A stretch of DNA of 64,000 nt from JBGTSJ01 sp041940305. Its GTDB lineage: Bacteria; Planctomycetota; Planctomycetia; Planctomycetales; Planctomycetaceae. The notes below the pieces were generated by a model, which did no database searches, was not told the origin of the DNA, and was given only the letters and a program-made list of their open reading frames with translations. Location of the stretch: positions 186,001 through 250,000 of the forward strand of contig JBGTSJ010000001.1 of the NCBI GenBank assembly GCA_041940305.1, written 5' to 3'. How positions within the stretch are numbered: position 1 is the first letter of the stretch; every line of letters begins with the position of its first letter. Both the position numbers and the translations under genes were made by a program. Shown one piece after another: positions 1 through 9,179 of the stretch.

Positions 1-1326
1 GACGCGCGTCTTGCGATGCTCATCCCGCAGTTCCATGGAGACCGGCAGGACGTCTTCCAGCGGGCTGTTGAAATAGCCCCCCACTCCGAAGCTGCGGCGG
101 CCACCGGTCAGGAGCAGGCCGCCGCCGAGGTCTTCAACGAACTGGGCGAGCCGCTCCATCTTGAGCCGCCCGAACTCGGACGCGGGCACGTTTTCGATGA
201 TGACGGCCCGATACGGGTCGAGGCTGTCCTGCGTCAGCGGATGCTCAACGGCGACGGCGACGTCTACGTCGAGCTGGCCGGCACGCAATTCGCGCACCAG
301 GTTGCCCGCCTGACCGTCGGCGTTGAGGACCAGCACCTTCGCGCCGGCGTTGACGCGGACGAGGCCCGCGCCGACGTTGTTCTCCGGCAGCGGGTCCCCC
401 TCGACTTCCAGTCTTACGGAGTAGCTGTGGATGCCGGGGGTTTCGACGAGGTCGCGGAATGTCAGTCGGTTGACGCCGATGAACAGATCCGCATCGCGCG
501 TGGCGATCGCCTGGCCGTCGCGGAGGACGGCGATCCGGGCGGGTCCATCCCGATCGGCGACGATCTCGACAGCGAACTGAAAGGGCTCGCGGGGGGAGGT
601 TTCTTCGGGGAGGGAAATATCGCGAATGGCGGCGTCGCCGACCCGGAGCCGCTCGAAGGCGCGGAAGTCGATCGGGACGCCGGCTTCGCGTGCGCGCCGG
701 GCGGCAGTGGTCGGTGACGAGCCGTTCGCCTCGCCGTCGGACAGAACGAGAATCCGGGCCGGGCGATCGGCGCTGATCAGGTCGAGGGCTTTCAGGAGGG
801 CGGCGTTCAGGTCGCTGCCGTCGGGGAGGACTTCCTGCGTGAAACCGGAGAAGAGGTCGCTGTCCGAGAAGTCCCGTTCCACCGCGGCGGTGCTGCCGAA
901 CGTGACGACGGCGACGCGATCCCCGGCGGCGCGGTTGCCGACGACATTTTGGATCAGCTCCTCGATGTTGTCGCGGGCGCCTTGGGGAAGGGATCGGGAG
1001 CGGTCGACGACGAGCACGACGTCGATGCCCTGTCCACCGAGATTCCATTCGGGACCGGTGAGCGCGAGCAGGAGCAGGAGGACGATGAGGATCCGCAAGG
1101 CGCCGGTCACGCCGGTCTGTTTGAGCCAGGGCCGGATACAGAATGCCAGCGGGACGATGATCCAGAGATGCGCCCACCAGGGCCAGCGGACAAACGCCGC
1201 GCTGACCAGCCACAACGCCACCGGCGCGAGCCATCGCCAATCGACTCGAAACCCGCCCCAGCGCCATACCACGAACCCGAGCGGGATCGCGAGCAGCAGG
1301 AACTCGGGGAACTGGAATTCGATCAT
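1..1326 (-). CDS. VWA / glutamine-amidotransferase-like membrane protein (C-terminus outside window)
   Basis: The reading frame is open from an ATG at 1326 to the window edge (442 codons, no stop), so the 3' end is missing. The first 95 residues contain several hydrophobic stretches (about residues 9-22, 33-47, 55-64 and 77-90). A von Willebrand factor A domain follows, with a MIDAS-like D108-x-S-x-S in VVDRSRS and a later LSDGEANG. From about residue 403 comes a LLLTGGRRSFGVGGYF segment typical of the class I amidotransferase-like part of planctomycete VWA membrane proteins. Such proteins are usually grouped with BatA-type operons; substrate and partners are unknown. The next gene upstream (ceramidase-like) is on the same strand 154 bp away, so co-transcription is possible. 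Confidence 0.8.
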   Translation of the reverse strand, partial: MIEFQFPEFLLLAIPLGFVVWRWGGFRVDWRWLAPVALWLVSAAFVRWPWWAHLWIIVPLAFCIRPWLKQTGVTGALRILIVLLLLLALTGPEWNLGGQGIDVVLVVDRSRSLPQGARDNIEELIQNVVGNRAAGDRVAVVTFGSTAAVERDFSDSDLFSGFTQEVLPDGSDLNAALLKALDLISADRPARILVLSDGEANGSSPTTAARRAREAGVPIDFRAFERLRVGDAAIRDISLPEETSPREPFQFAVEIVADRDGPARIAVLRDGQAIATRDADLFIGVNRLTFRDLVETPGIHSYSVRLEVEGDPLPENNVGAGLVRVNAGAKVLVLNADGQAGNLVRELRAGQLDVDVAVAVEHPLTQDSLDPYRAVIIENVPASEFGRLKMERLAQFVEDLGGGLLLTGGRRSFGVGGYFNSPLEDVLPVSMELRDEHRKTRV

Positions 1327-1480
1327 AACGGCGAACTCAAGCCTGGACGTGTTCGCCGATCATAACACTCACTGCTTGCCCGCTGCATCGCAGGGACTGC
1401 CGCCGATCGTCATCTCTTCGCGCGGCGACGACGTGCATGCGGCGACCGTCGGGAAAGCCTCCCGTCCCGGTATGGGATTG

Positions 1481-2968
1481 CTACGGTTGCTTCAATTGTC
1501 CGAGCAGGTCGAGCAGCGTTTCGCGGATGCGTTCGGATGCGTGGACCTCGACGAAGTTGGTGCCCAGCCAGGTTTCGTAGCCTCCAAGTTCGTGCTGCGG
1601 CGGGGTGGGGAGATAGCCGTAGGAGCCGTTCGCGAGCTCGATGTTAAAGGTGGGCTGCAGCGGGCTGTCGGCCTTGATGGCGAGGCCGGTTTCGGCAAAC
1701 GTTTCAAAGGGGATCGCGGTGATGCCGACGTCACCGATGCGGAGGGCCTGCAGCAGGATGGCGACCGATTCGGGTGCGTGTTCGAGACTGAGGACGCGAT
1801 TGGCATAGTGGCGCTCGGTGCCGAGCCAGCGGGGGGCGTCTTCGGGTTTGGCGAGCGTGTCGCGCGCCCACTGGAGGAGTTCCGGCGTCGGGCGGCGCGT
1901 GGCGAGTGTGAGTTCGGTCTGTGCGGCGGCGAGCGTTACGTCGCTGCGGAACTCGACGGATTGATGGGCCTCGAAGACCCGCTGGGCGACCAGATCGGCG
2001 ACCTGCCGCATTCTCTGATACGGCTCGAGACGTTCGCCGGATGCGGTGAAGTCGATGTTGTTGATGTCCCCGCTGGTGCCATTGGAGAGGATGCCGACGA
2101 ACGGGGGCCTGTCGTCCGAGGGCTGGGCATCGAGCAATTCGGCGATGCGGTCTGCGAACATGGCGAAGTAGTCGGCCGAGATATGACCGGAACCGACACC
2201 GCCGACGTAGTGCAGCGAGTAGTTGGCGAGCAGCGCGATGGGGCGGCCGTCGGCGGCGCGGAGCGAGAGAAACGAGATCTCGGGATCGATCGGCCCGGCG
2301 GGGCGCACGAGGCTCGCTGCGGCGCGCGGCGGGTTCATGCGGACTTCATCCACGCCGCCGAACGGGTTGCGGCGCTGATCGGGGTCGGTGAGATGCCAGC
2401 GGCGGTTGAAGACCTGGGATGGCTCGACGGCGCGGCCAAAGGCGATCTCGGCGGGCTCGAGGTTGTTCAGTGCGCAGCGGACGACGTCGGTGATGCGACG
2501 TACGAGAAACGACTGGTATTCGGTGAGCTCCGAAGAATACTCAAGGCGACTGGCTCCACGTGCGGACGGGCCGGAGTGAGTGTGAGTGGCCGCCGTGAGG
2601 ATGTGCCCCTGCGGCAGGCCCGTTTCGTCGTGGATGCGGTTTTTCGCGGCGTCGAACACCTCGCGCGGGATGCCGACGTTGTCGCACAGCACGATTGCCA
2701 ATTGCGTTGAGCCGTCATCGAGAACCAGTGCACGGGCATGAAGCTGGTCGTGAATGTGCCGAGCGGGGATCGGTTCGAATCCGCCGACGATCTCGCAGCC
2801 CAAGTCAGGAGTAATGTTCGACGTGGCCGCGCCGGCTCTGAGGACGGGCGGAGTATTTTCGCCCGCGGCCGCCGGGGTCGCGGTCCCTGCGACGGCGAGC
2901 ATGACCAGCAGCAGGCCGAGGGAGTAGAACGGGTTCATTTGCCCAAGTGGTCGATCTGGATGGTTCAC
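1481..2968 (-). CDS. Neutral/alkaline ceramidase-like secreted hydrolase
   Basis: The 495-aa product has a hydrophobic signal segment (about residues 14-36, ending TPAAAG), then LRAGAATSNITPDLGCEI and TAATHTHSGPSARGAS. These match the N-terminal domain of neutral ceramidases, where the His-x-His pair binds zinc. Family members hydrolyse amide-linked lipids, but many planctomycete relatives have no tested substrate. The GTG start at 2968 is preceded by GGAG eight bases upstream; an in-frame ATG at 2938 is an alternative. A long open frame on the opposite strand is a GC shadow of this gene. Export is inferred from the signal segment. Confidence 0.82.
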   Translation of the reverse strand: MNHPDRPLGQMNPFYSLGLLLVMLAVAGTATPAAAGENTPPVLRAGAATSNITPDLGCEIVGGFEPIPARHIHDQLHARALVLDDGSTQLAIVLCDNVGIPREVFDAAKNRIHDETGLPQGHILTAATHTHSGPSARGASRLEYSSELTEYQSFLVRRITDVVRCALNNLEPAEIAFGRAVEPSQVFNRRWHLTDPDQRRNPFGGVDEVRMNPPRAAASLVRPAGPIDPEISFLSLRAADGRPIALLANYSLHYVGGVGSGHISADYFAMFADRIAELLDAQPSDDRPPFVGILSNGTSGDINNIDFTASGERLEPYQRMRQVADLVAQRVFEAHQSVEFRSDVTLAAAQTELTLATRRPTPELLQWARDTLAKPEDAPRWLGTERHYANRVLSLEHAPESVAILLQALRIGDVGITAIPFETFAETGLAIKADSPLQPTFNIELANGSYGYLPTPPQHELGGYETWLGTNFVEVHASERIRETLLDLLGQLKQP

Positions 2969-3204
2969 GCGCGTTTCTCCGATTCCTGCCTGCGGAAATC
3001 TGTCCGGTCACCGGCGGTTCCGGCAGTGGAATTTTGCGGTGATCCACGCTGCATCGCAAGTTCGGCCCGTGAAAGCACGTCGGAGCGGACTCCTCAGCGA
3101 CGGCCGCAGAGCGGCGAGAAACGGTACTGACCGGTCCGGCCATCAGGTATGATTCGTTGAGAGTTCGTCCGTCCGGGCCATCAAAATCGTAGAGTGATTG
3201 CGGC

Positions 3205-4641
3205 ATGAGTCAGCGGTGGTGCTATCAGTTTCTGGACCAGGAATTGGGGCCTGTGGAGTTCCGTGAGCTCCAGCGGCTGGCCTGGGATGGGACGATCGGT
3301 CCCGATGATCTGGTGCGGGATGACGCCGGCGGAGAGTGGCGGTGCGCCGGTTCGGTCAACGGCCTGTTTCCCGAGTCCGCGGACACCGACGATCTGGCGG
3401 GCATGCTCGATGACGCCGCAGCCCCGGCGACCCGGGATGGTGGGCGGCGCGGCGACTGCTATTACCGCACACCCGACGGAGTGGCGGGTCCGATCGGTTT
3501 CGAAGACCTGGCGGCGCTGGCCGGCTCGGGTCAGCTTGCACCGGACAGCATTGTCCAGATTGGAGCGGAGGCGGACTGGATCGAGGCCGGCGTGATCGTG
3601 GGGTTGTTTCCCTCCGAGCCGGCGGCTGTGGGCGCCGCGGACGAGCTGGCGGACTTTCAGATTGTGGCCGAAGCTCCGGTGGAGCGTATGGAGCCGCTGG
3701 ACCGGACGTGGTACTGCCGTGTGCTGCGGCAGGACATGGGGCCATTCACGTTCGACGATCTGTATGCGATGGCGCTAAGCGGGCAGTTGTCGGACTCGGA
3801 CGAAGTGCGTGAGGGGAACGGGGAGTGGGTCGCGGCAGGAGCCATCGTTGGACTGTTCGCTAATGCACCTTCCCCGATCGCCAGGGAGCCGGCGGAGAAC
3901 GCGCAGCGAAGTATTGCGCCGCAGCGGCAGGCCGTGAGGTCCTCCAAAATGGCTCCGAAAGCGGAGCGCCAGCCGGCGACGGAGCAGTCCCGGCCGCCCG
4001 CCGCCAATCGACCCGCGCCGCCCGAACCGACCCGGCGGGAGTCTCCCTGTCCTGTGACTCCGTCAGTGAGTCCGGAACGGACCCCGCCGGCCGCGGTCAG
4101 TCGCCCGACGGCTGCGGCTCCGCGCACGCCTCCGACGAGTTTTCCACCGCCTCGACCAACTGCGCCTATCCCTGTCCCGCGTCCCCGGAAAGCGATGGGC
4201 AATCCGCTGTCGGGACTGTCGGGATCAATGGGTTCGCTGTTTGGCGGAATCAGCTTCAACTGGAAGCACGCGGGGGTGGTCGTCGCCGTCCTTGCGGTGG
4301 CCGCTGTGATCTATGGCGGGAACCTGCTGTCATCCAACGCCGGCGGCGCGGTGTATGCGGAAACGCGGGTGATGTGGGATCGCGCGCAGAAGTTGCGACA
4401 GTCGAACGCGAGCGACGGCGAGTGGCAGTCTTTCAAGGCGGAGGTCCAGCCTCGCAGCGACGAACTGCGGGCCGAACTGCAGGAGACGGCCAACGCGCGG
4501 CAACGGCTGCTGCAGCTGATGCTCTACTGTCATCGGGACTGTCTGCCCGCCATTTTGAACGGCGGTCCGCAGGGGGCCGACGGTCCCTGGGAGGAGATGG
4601 AGACGTACATGAATGAGGCCGCCGGTCAGATGCGCGACTGA
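3205..4641 (+). CDS. Triple GYF-like domain membrane protein
   Basis: The 478-aa product has three repeated modules of about 50 residues at 3-55, 87-137 and 168-220. Each starts WCYQFLDQ, CYYRTPDG or WYCRVLRQ, continues G-P-(V/I/F)-x-F, and ends with (V/I)-x-G-L-F. This is the bacterial GYF_2 pattern, thought to bind peptides or act in protein-protein contacts. A Pro/Ala/Arg-rich linker (about 225-335) leads to one transmembrane helix near 353-373 and a polar, probably helical tail. The orientation of the domains relative to the membrane is not determined by the sequence. It is monocistronic and convergent with yidC. The function is unknown; a scaffold role is inference. Confidence 0.75.
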   Translation: MSQRWCYQFLDQELGPVEFRELQRLAWDGTIGPDDLVRDDAGGEWRCAGSVNGLFPESADTDDLAGMLDDAAAPATRDGGRRGDCYYRTPDGVAGPIGFEDLAALAGSGQLAPDSIVQIGAEADWIEAGVIVGLFPSEPAAVGAADELADFQIVAEAPVERMEPLDRTWYCRVLRQDMGPFTFDDLYAMALSGQLSDSDEVREGNGEWVAAGAIVGLFANAPSPIAREPAENAQRSIAPQRQAVRSSKMAPKAERQPATEQSRPPAANRPAPPEPTRRESPCPVTPSVSPERTPPAAVSRPTAAAPRTPPTSFPPPRPTAPIPVPRPRKAMGNPLSGLSGSMGSLFGGISFNWKHAGVVVAVLAVAAVIYGGNLLSSNAGGAVYAETRVMWDRAQKLRQSNASDGEWQSFKAEVQPRSDELRAELQETANARQRLLQLMLYCHRDCLPAILNGGPQGADGPWEEMETYMNEAAGQMRD

Positions 4642-4689
4642 TTGAGCCGGCCCGCGTGCGGACCGGTCTCGGGCGGCCGTCGATTCGGA

Positions 4690-6801
4690 TCAACGGCGGC
4701 CGGAGCGTTTCTTCTTGTTGCGTTTCGCCGACTGGCCGCTGTCGGTCGCTGCCGGAGTGGGCGTGCTGCGACCGGCGGAGGGGGCTTGAGCGCGGGCCTG
4801 ATCGGCGGCCTCGACCAGCCGGGCGAACCAGCCGCTGCGGGCCGGTACGGGTTCGGGCTCAGGCTCCGACCGGGACGACTTGAGGGTCGCCGTCGTCTCG
4901 ATCGTCTCGGGGTCGTCCGTTTTTTTTTCGTCGGTCTTGATGTAGTCGAGCAGCTTGCGTTCGCTGATGCCCCAGAGCGTGGACGTGATGAAATACACGC
5001 AGAGGCCGGCGGGAACGCGATAGATCATGAAGCCGATGAAGATCATCATGTAGCTCATGATCTTGTACTGCAGCGCCTGCTCCTCGGAGGCCGGCGGCGG
5101 CATGAACATCTTCTGCTGCACGACCCACAGGCAGATCGTGATGATCGGCAGCAGGTTGAAGTGGGTCCAGCCGAGCAGCGGCAGGGCGCCGCCGAAGGAG
5201 AACAACTGGTCCGGTGCGGCGAGATTGTCCACCCACAGGAAGCGGGCCATACGGAGATCGACGTCGAAGCTGAGAGCGCTGTACAGCCCGAGGAAGATCG
5301 GCATCTGCAGGAACAGCGGCAGGCAGCCGGCGAGCGGACTGTAGTTGTGCTTGCGGAACAGCTCGCGCTGGGCCTGCCAGAACTTCTCGGGTTCCTTGGC
5401 GTACTTCGCCTTCAGCTCCTGCAGCTTCGGCTGCAGCTCTTTCATCTTCTTCGCCCCGGCCGCCTGCTTGCGGGTGATGGGGAACATGCAGGCGCGGACG
5501 ATGAGAGTCAGCAGAATGATGGCGAAGGCATAGGGGAGGAAGAAGGCGTGGTGGAAGAAGTTCAGCAGGTACACCATGCCCACCGCGACGATGGAGAACC
5601 AACCGAACGTAATGATCCCGCCGGCATCGAGCGGGTTCAGCAGTTCGGGACGCTTGGGACCGAGGAACAGTTCGAACTCTTGCGCCATTGAGGCTCCGGG
5701 CGGAATGACGATGGGCGCGGACTCGAGGACCAGGCTGATGTCGGTCTGTTCGGGCGTCTCCCTGTCCTCCCAGACGAGGTCCGGCTTGATCTCAGTGAAC
5801 CACGGATCGGGATTCCCGTCCCCGTCGAGGTCCTTCTTCTGGTTCTCCTTCGGCAGGAGAAGCGCGGCGAAATACTGCACGTCCACGCCGATATAACGGA
5901 GCGGATCGCGCCAGACGGCGATCAGTGCGGGATTGTTCTTCTCCCGTGCTTCGTCACGTTCGTCGATGTAAGTGTGCGCCGTGTACTGCACCGGGCTGCC
6001 CGGATCATCGGCGGTGCCGACCTTGATCTCCGTGAACGTGCGAGTGTTGTCGGCGTTCTCCAGCGGGAGGCCGACCGGGCCCTGCATCTCGTACTTGATG
6101 GTCTCTGTCTGCTGCGTCAGGTTTGCGAATTCGAGCGAGACATCGAGGATGTAACCGTGGTGGTCGGCGTCGCGGTCCTCCGGATTCCCCTTGTTGAGCG
6201 TGAATGACTTGCGGACCTCGAATGAGCCGTCCGGCGCCGGATAGGTGAAGACGGCGCTGGACTCGGTCTGCTCCGCGACGTTCCAGTCGATCGTGCTCAG
6301 CGACTCGCCGAGCTTCTGCAGCTGAGCCTTGATCTGCGGCACCTCGACGGTGAGCGTGCGCTTGTCGGTGCGGGGGTTGCTGCCGACGACGGAGAGCTGG
6401 ACGTTCCGATCGTCGGCGGTGACGAAGCGGGGATCGTTCAGCGTGGCCTCGGCGATAGAAGCGCCTGCGGTCGTCAGGCGCACCTGCATGAAGTAGCCGG
6501 ACATCGGGTCCAGCGAACCAAGCAGGATGTCGTCGTCGTGAGGGAATCGCTGCAATTCGACATCGTCTGCAGGCTCGCCCTCGGCGGCGTCCGGGCGGAC
6601 TTCCGCAGTTGCAGGCTCGTCGCCGTCTGGGTCGGCTGCATCGGCGGGCTGTTCCGCGCCATCCTCAGCGGCAATGTCCCGGCCCGCCTGATTGGCCGGC
6701 TTCGGAAACGCATCCGGGAACAGCATGGGCCCGAATTTCAGCCACCCGAACAACACGAGGGTGGAGAGCAGCACGAACACAATAAAACGACGTTGTTCCA
6801 T
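4690..6801 (-). CDS. yidC: Membrane protein insertase YidC
   Basis: About 703 aa. It has an N-terminal TM helix (RRFIVFVLLSTLVLFGWL), an Asp/Glu-rich linker, a large periplasmic beta-rich domain, and the conserved 5-TM insertase core. The core includes FPITRKQ, the cytoplasmic helical hairpin around KYAKEPEKFWQ, and CLPLFLQMPIFLGLYSAL. The tail is very basic (KRNKKKRSGRR), as in ribosome-binding YidC tails. It inserts membrane proteins alone or with SecYEG. Two in-frame ATGs exist (6807 and 6801). GGAG lies 3 bases before the first and 9 before the second, so 6801 is preferred. The rpmH-rnpA neighbourhood usual for yidC is absent. Confidence 0.95.
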   Translation of the reverse strand: MEQRRFIVFVLLSTLVLFGWLKFGPMLFPDAFPKPANQAGRDIAAEDGAEQPADAADPDGDEPATAEVRPDAAEGEPADDVELQRFPHDDDILLGSLDPMSGYFMQVRLTTAGASIAEATLNDPRFVTADDRNVQLSVVGSNPRTDKRTLTVEVPQIKAQLQKLGESLSTIDWNVAEQTESSAVFTYPAPDGSFEVRKSFTLNKGNPEDRDADHHGYILDVSLEFANLTQQTETIKYEMQGPVGLPLENADNTRTFTEIKVGTADDPGSPVQYTAHTYIDERDEAREKNNPALIAVWRDPLRYIGVDVQYFAALLLPKENQKKDLDGDGNPDPWFTEIKPDLVWEDRETPEQTDISLVLESAPIVIPPGASMAQEFELFLGPKRPELLNPLDAGGIITFGWFSIVAVGMVYLLNFFHHAFFLPYAFAIILLTLIVRACMFPITRKQAAGAKKMKELQPKLQELKAKYAKEPEKFWQAQRELFRKHNYSPLAGCLPLFLQMPIFLGLYSALSFDVDLRMARFLWVDNLAAPDQLFSFGGALPLLGWTHFNLLPIITICLWVVQQKMFMPPPASEEQALQYKIMSYMMIFIGFMIYRVPAGLCVYFITSTLWGISERKLLDYIKTDEKKTDDPETIETTATLKSSRSEPEPEPVPARSGWFARLVEAADQARAQAPSAGRSTPTPAATDSGQSAKRNKKKRSGRR

Positions 6802-6963
6802 ATCCATTCGCTCCGGTCGCGCCGGGGGAGGGCGGACGGGGGGTTGCTTTGATCTTCGGCGGAATCCGGCCGCAGCGGCATTCTCGCGGGAGAGCGGGAC
6901 CGAGACAACGGACGCGGCTCACAATCCCGCAATTGGCGAGGGCGTTGCCGCCTCGGCCGTTGA

Positions 6964-7707
6964 TCAGCGTCCTTCGCGCAGCCGGTCCCCGAGGAAATTG
7001 TCGAGTTCCGGGATCGGGTAGATCTTGGCGATGGTCTTCTCAAAATCGTACGGCACGCGGCGATACTGCACGCTGCTCCCGTCGAAGAGGACATAGCAGG
7101 CGCGGGGATCGCCGTCTCGCGGCTGGCCCACCGAGCCGACGTTCATCAGGGCCTTCTCCGCCGCCAGTTCGTAGCGGTGGTCGATTTCTTCGGGAGAAAG
7201 GAAGCTCAGGGCCTCCGTAAAGACCCCCGGGATGTGCGTATGTCCCTGAAAACAATGCCGTTCGACCAGCGCGAACACCCGCTCCATTTTCCGCTGATTG
7301 TAAATGTCCTCGGGAAACACGTACTCATTGAGCGGGTTACGGGCCGATCCGTGCACAAACAGCACGTTTTCCTCGCGGCGAACCCGCGGCAGTTCGCCGA
7401 GGAACTCCCAGCGGCGTTCATTCCCCCTGGGATCGCCGGTCTCCAGCATGTGGCGGGTCCAGAAGATGGCCCGCTCGGCTCCCGCATTGAAGCCCTCAGG
7501 ATCGAACAACGCCGCCTGATCGTGGTTCCCGAGGATGGTGACCGCGCAGTTCTGCATCACCAGGTCGATGCACTCGCGCGGATTGGGTCCGTAACCGATG
7601 ATGTCGCCGAGACAGTAGATCTCTTTGACGTTCTGCTGGGCAATGTCGGCGAGCACGGCCTCGAGCGCTTCGAGGTTGCCGTGGATATCGCTGATGATCG
7701 CGCGCAC
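6964..7707 (-). CDS. Calcineurin-like metallophosphoesterase (YfcE/MJ0936-like)
   Basis: About 247 aa. Metal-ligand motifs appear in order: SDIHGN, GDIIGYGPNP, LGNHD and GHTHIPG. They define a binuclear-metal phosphoesterase of the UPF0025/YfcE-like group, a cytoplasmic enzyme with phosphodiesterase activity in characterised relatives. The frame stays open to a TTG at 7746, but the family normally starts a few residues before SDIHGN, so the GTG at 7707 is chosen. Neither start has a strong ribosome-binding site. The physiological substrate cannot be predicted from sequence. Confidence 0.88.
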   Translation of the reverse strand: MRAIISDIHGNLEALEAVLADIAQQNVKEIYCLGDIIGYGPNPRECIDLVMQNCAVTILGNHDQAALFDPEGFNAGAERAIFWTRHMLETGDPRGNERRWEFLGELPRVRREENVLFVHGSARNPLNEYVFPEDIYNQRKMERVFALVERHCFQGHTHIPGVFTEALSFLSPEEIDHRYELAAEKALMNVGSVGQPRDGDPRACYVLFDGSSVQYRRVPYDFEKTIAKIYPIPELDNFLGDRLREGR

Positions 7708-7913
7708 CGACACGGTCCCTGGAGGAGAAATCAGCCCGCGCGACAAGATCGCGAACCGTTGAATCTGATGAAGTTTAAGAGAGTTTTTGCAGAGCGGTCA
7801 AGCGGCTGCAAGCGTCCGGCGCCGACGTATTTCCCGATCATAACGGAGTTTCCGGATGGGACAGTCCGTGCCCGGTTTTCGAACCGCCGGCTCTCGTACT
7901 TCGCGTCACTGGT

Positions 7914-8984
7914 CTACTTCGTCCATGCCCGGCGGAAGAAATCGATGAAATTCCGCGACATAATCTTTTCGATGTCCTGCCCGCTGTAGCCGCGGCTTTC
8001 AAGGATTCCGGCGACTTTGCGGACGTCGGCGATCGTGTCCAGATCGGACGGGGACTGCTCGCGGCCGAATCCGCCGTCCAGGTCGGTGCCGATGCCGCTG
8101 TGATTGGCGTTCCCGGCGAGTTGGCAGACATGGTCGATCATATCGGCCACGTTCTGCAGCGTGACCGTCTCCAGCGGCGTGACGTACTTCTTCCAGCCGG
8201 GAGTCAGCATCCAGTTGTCGAAGGCGGCGCCGATGACGGCCCCGCGCGAAATGAGCGCCTTGATCTGGTCGTCGGTCAACTGGCGATCACCCGGCACGAG
8301 CGCGCGGCAGTTGTGATGGCTCGCCAGGACCGGTCCCTGGTAGATGTCGAGGGCCTGCCAGAAAGAATCATCGGCAAGGTGCGTGGCGTCCAGCAGCATG
8401 CCAGCCTTGTCCATTTCCTGCAGCAGCCGGCGACCATCGTCGCTCAGCCCGCCAAGACTGCCGGTCCCGTGACAGTACTCGTTCGGTCCGTAGTGGGCCG
8501 GTCCGACGATCCGGAGGCCTGCCTCGTACCACTCGTGCACCTGCTCGGGATGCAGGATGGGAGGCGCGCCTTCCATGCTGAGGATGTAACCCAGCGGGGG
8601 CTTGTCCCCGCCGGACCGCAGGGCGGCGTCCCATTCGGCCACGTGCTTCTCGACGGAAGGCCAGTCGGGCAGTTCCCGGAGCACTCCTTTGCGGCACATG
8701 GCGCGGTAGTAGGCGATCTGCCCGTAGCCGGCGCCGTACGTTGCTTCGCGTGACTGATAGAACGTGAGGGGCTTGTCCTTACGATGCAGCCGCGGCAGCA
8801 GCGTGGCGATCATAATGCCGATGCCGCCGCGCTCCAGCTCGGGATACGAGACGGTGCAGTCGCCGGGGACGATATCGGTGTAGTGCTTTTCAAACTCGCG
8901 GATCTTCGCAGCCGGGAGTTCCAGATTGCGATTCCATTCGAGTGCGTTCCAGGCGATGTCGAGGTGGGCGTCGAAGATCAGCAT
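7914..8984 (-). CDS. Membrane dipeptidase family protein (peptidase M19)
   Basis: 356 aa from the ATG at 8984; the frame extends upstream to 9083 without family-like sequence, so the shorter start is chosen. Renal-dipeptidase hallmarks are visible: FDAHLDIAWN near the N-terminus (HxD zinc ligands), LSMEGAPP (bridging Glu), SHHNCRALV and GIGTDLDGGFG. M19 enzymes cleave dipeptides, some with D-residues. No signal peptide is seen, so a cytoplasmic location is likely. It is divergent from the squalene-hopene cyclase gene, sharing a 195-bp intergenic region. Confidence 0.9.
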   Translation of the reverse strand: MLIFDAHLDIAWNALEWNRNLELPAAKIREFEKHYTDIVPGDCTVSYPELERGGIGIMIATLLPRLHRKDKPLTFYQSREATYGAGYGQIAYYRAMCRKGVLRELPDWPSVEKHVAEWDAALRSGGDKPPLGYILSMEGAPPILHPEQVHEWYEAGLRIVGPAHYGPNEYCHGTGSLGGLSDDGRRLLQEMDKAGMLLDATHLADDSFWQALDIYQGPVLASHHNCRALVPGDRQLTDDQIKALISRGAVIGAAFDNWMLTPGWKKYVTPLETVTLQNVADMIDHVCQLAGNANHSGIGTDLDGGFGREQSPSDLDTIADVRKVAGILESRGYSGQDIEKIMSRNFIDFFRRAWTK

Positions 8985-9179
8985 TGGGCGGGTCCTGATG
9001 GCGGGGGCGCTTGGGCGGGACGCATCGTATCGCATCGATTGGCGCGCGTGAAACGACCCGGCCGCAGCGTGGATTGGTCGCACCGGCGAAACCCATCGAA
9101 TGCCCTTGCGGCTCGCGCGCAGCGACGCCTAACATGCCCGCCTGCCCAGCGTTCGCACCGTTGCAGGATCGATATCTGT

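Noticed and set aside
245..1267. 340-codon minus-strand open frame in the first kb
   Set aside because: It is in a different frame from the real VWA-like gene, which is open to the window edge and has MIDAS and TM features; this one is extremely Arg-rich.
626..2710. Long open frame on the plus strand (694 codons)
   Set aside because: Shadow of the VWA and ceramidase-like genes on the minus strand; no recognisable domain and Arg/Gly-rich composition typical of GC-rich antisense frames.
4919..4930. T-run that could suggest a terminator
   Set aside because: It lies inside yidC, in the Lys-rich tail codons on the other strand (K-K-T/D region).
8784..9179. N-terminal extension of squalene-hopene cyclase
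   Set aside because: The open frame lies inside the divergent dipeptidase gene and does not resemble the family; normal length is reached from 9180.
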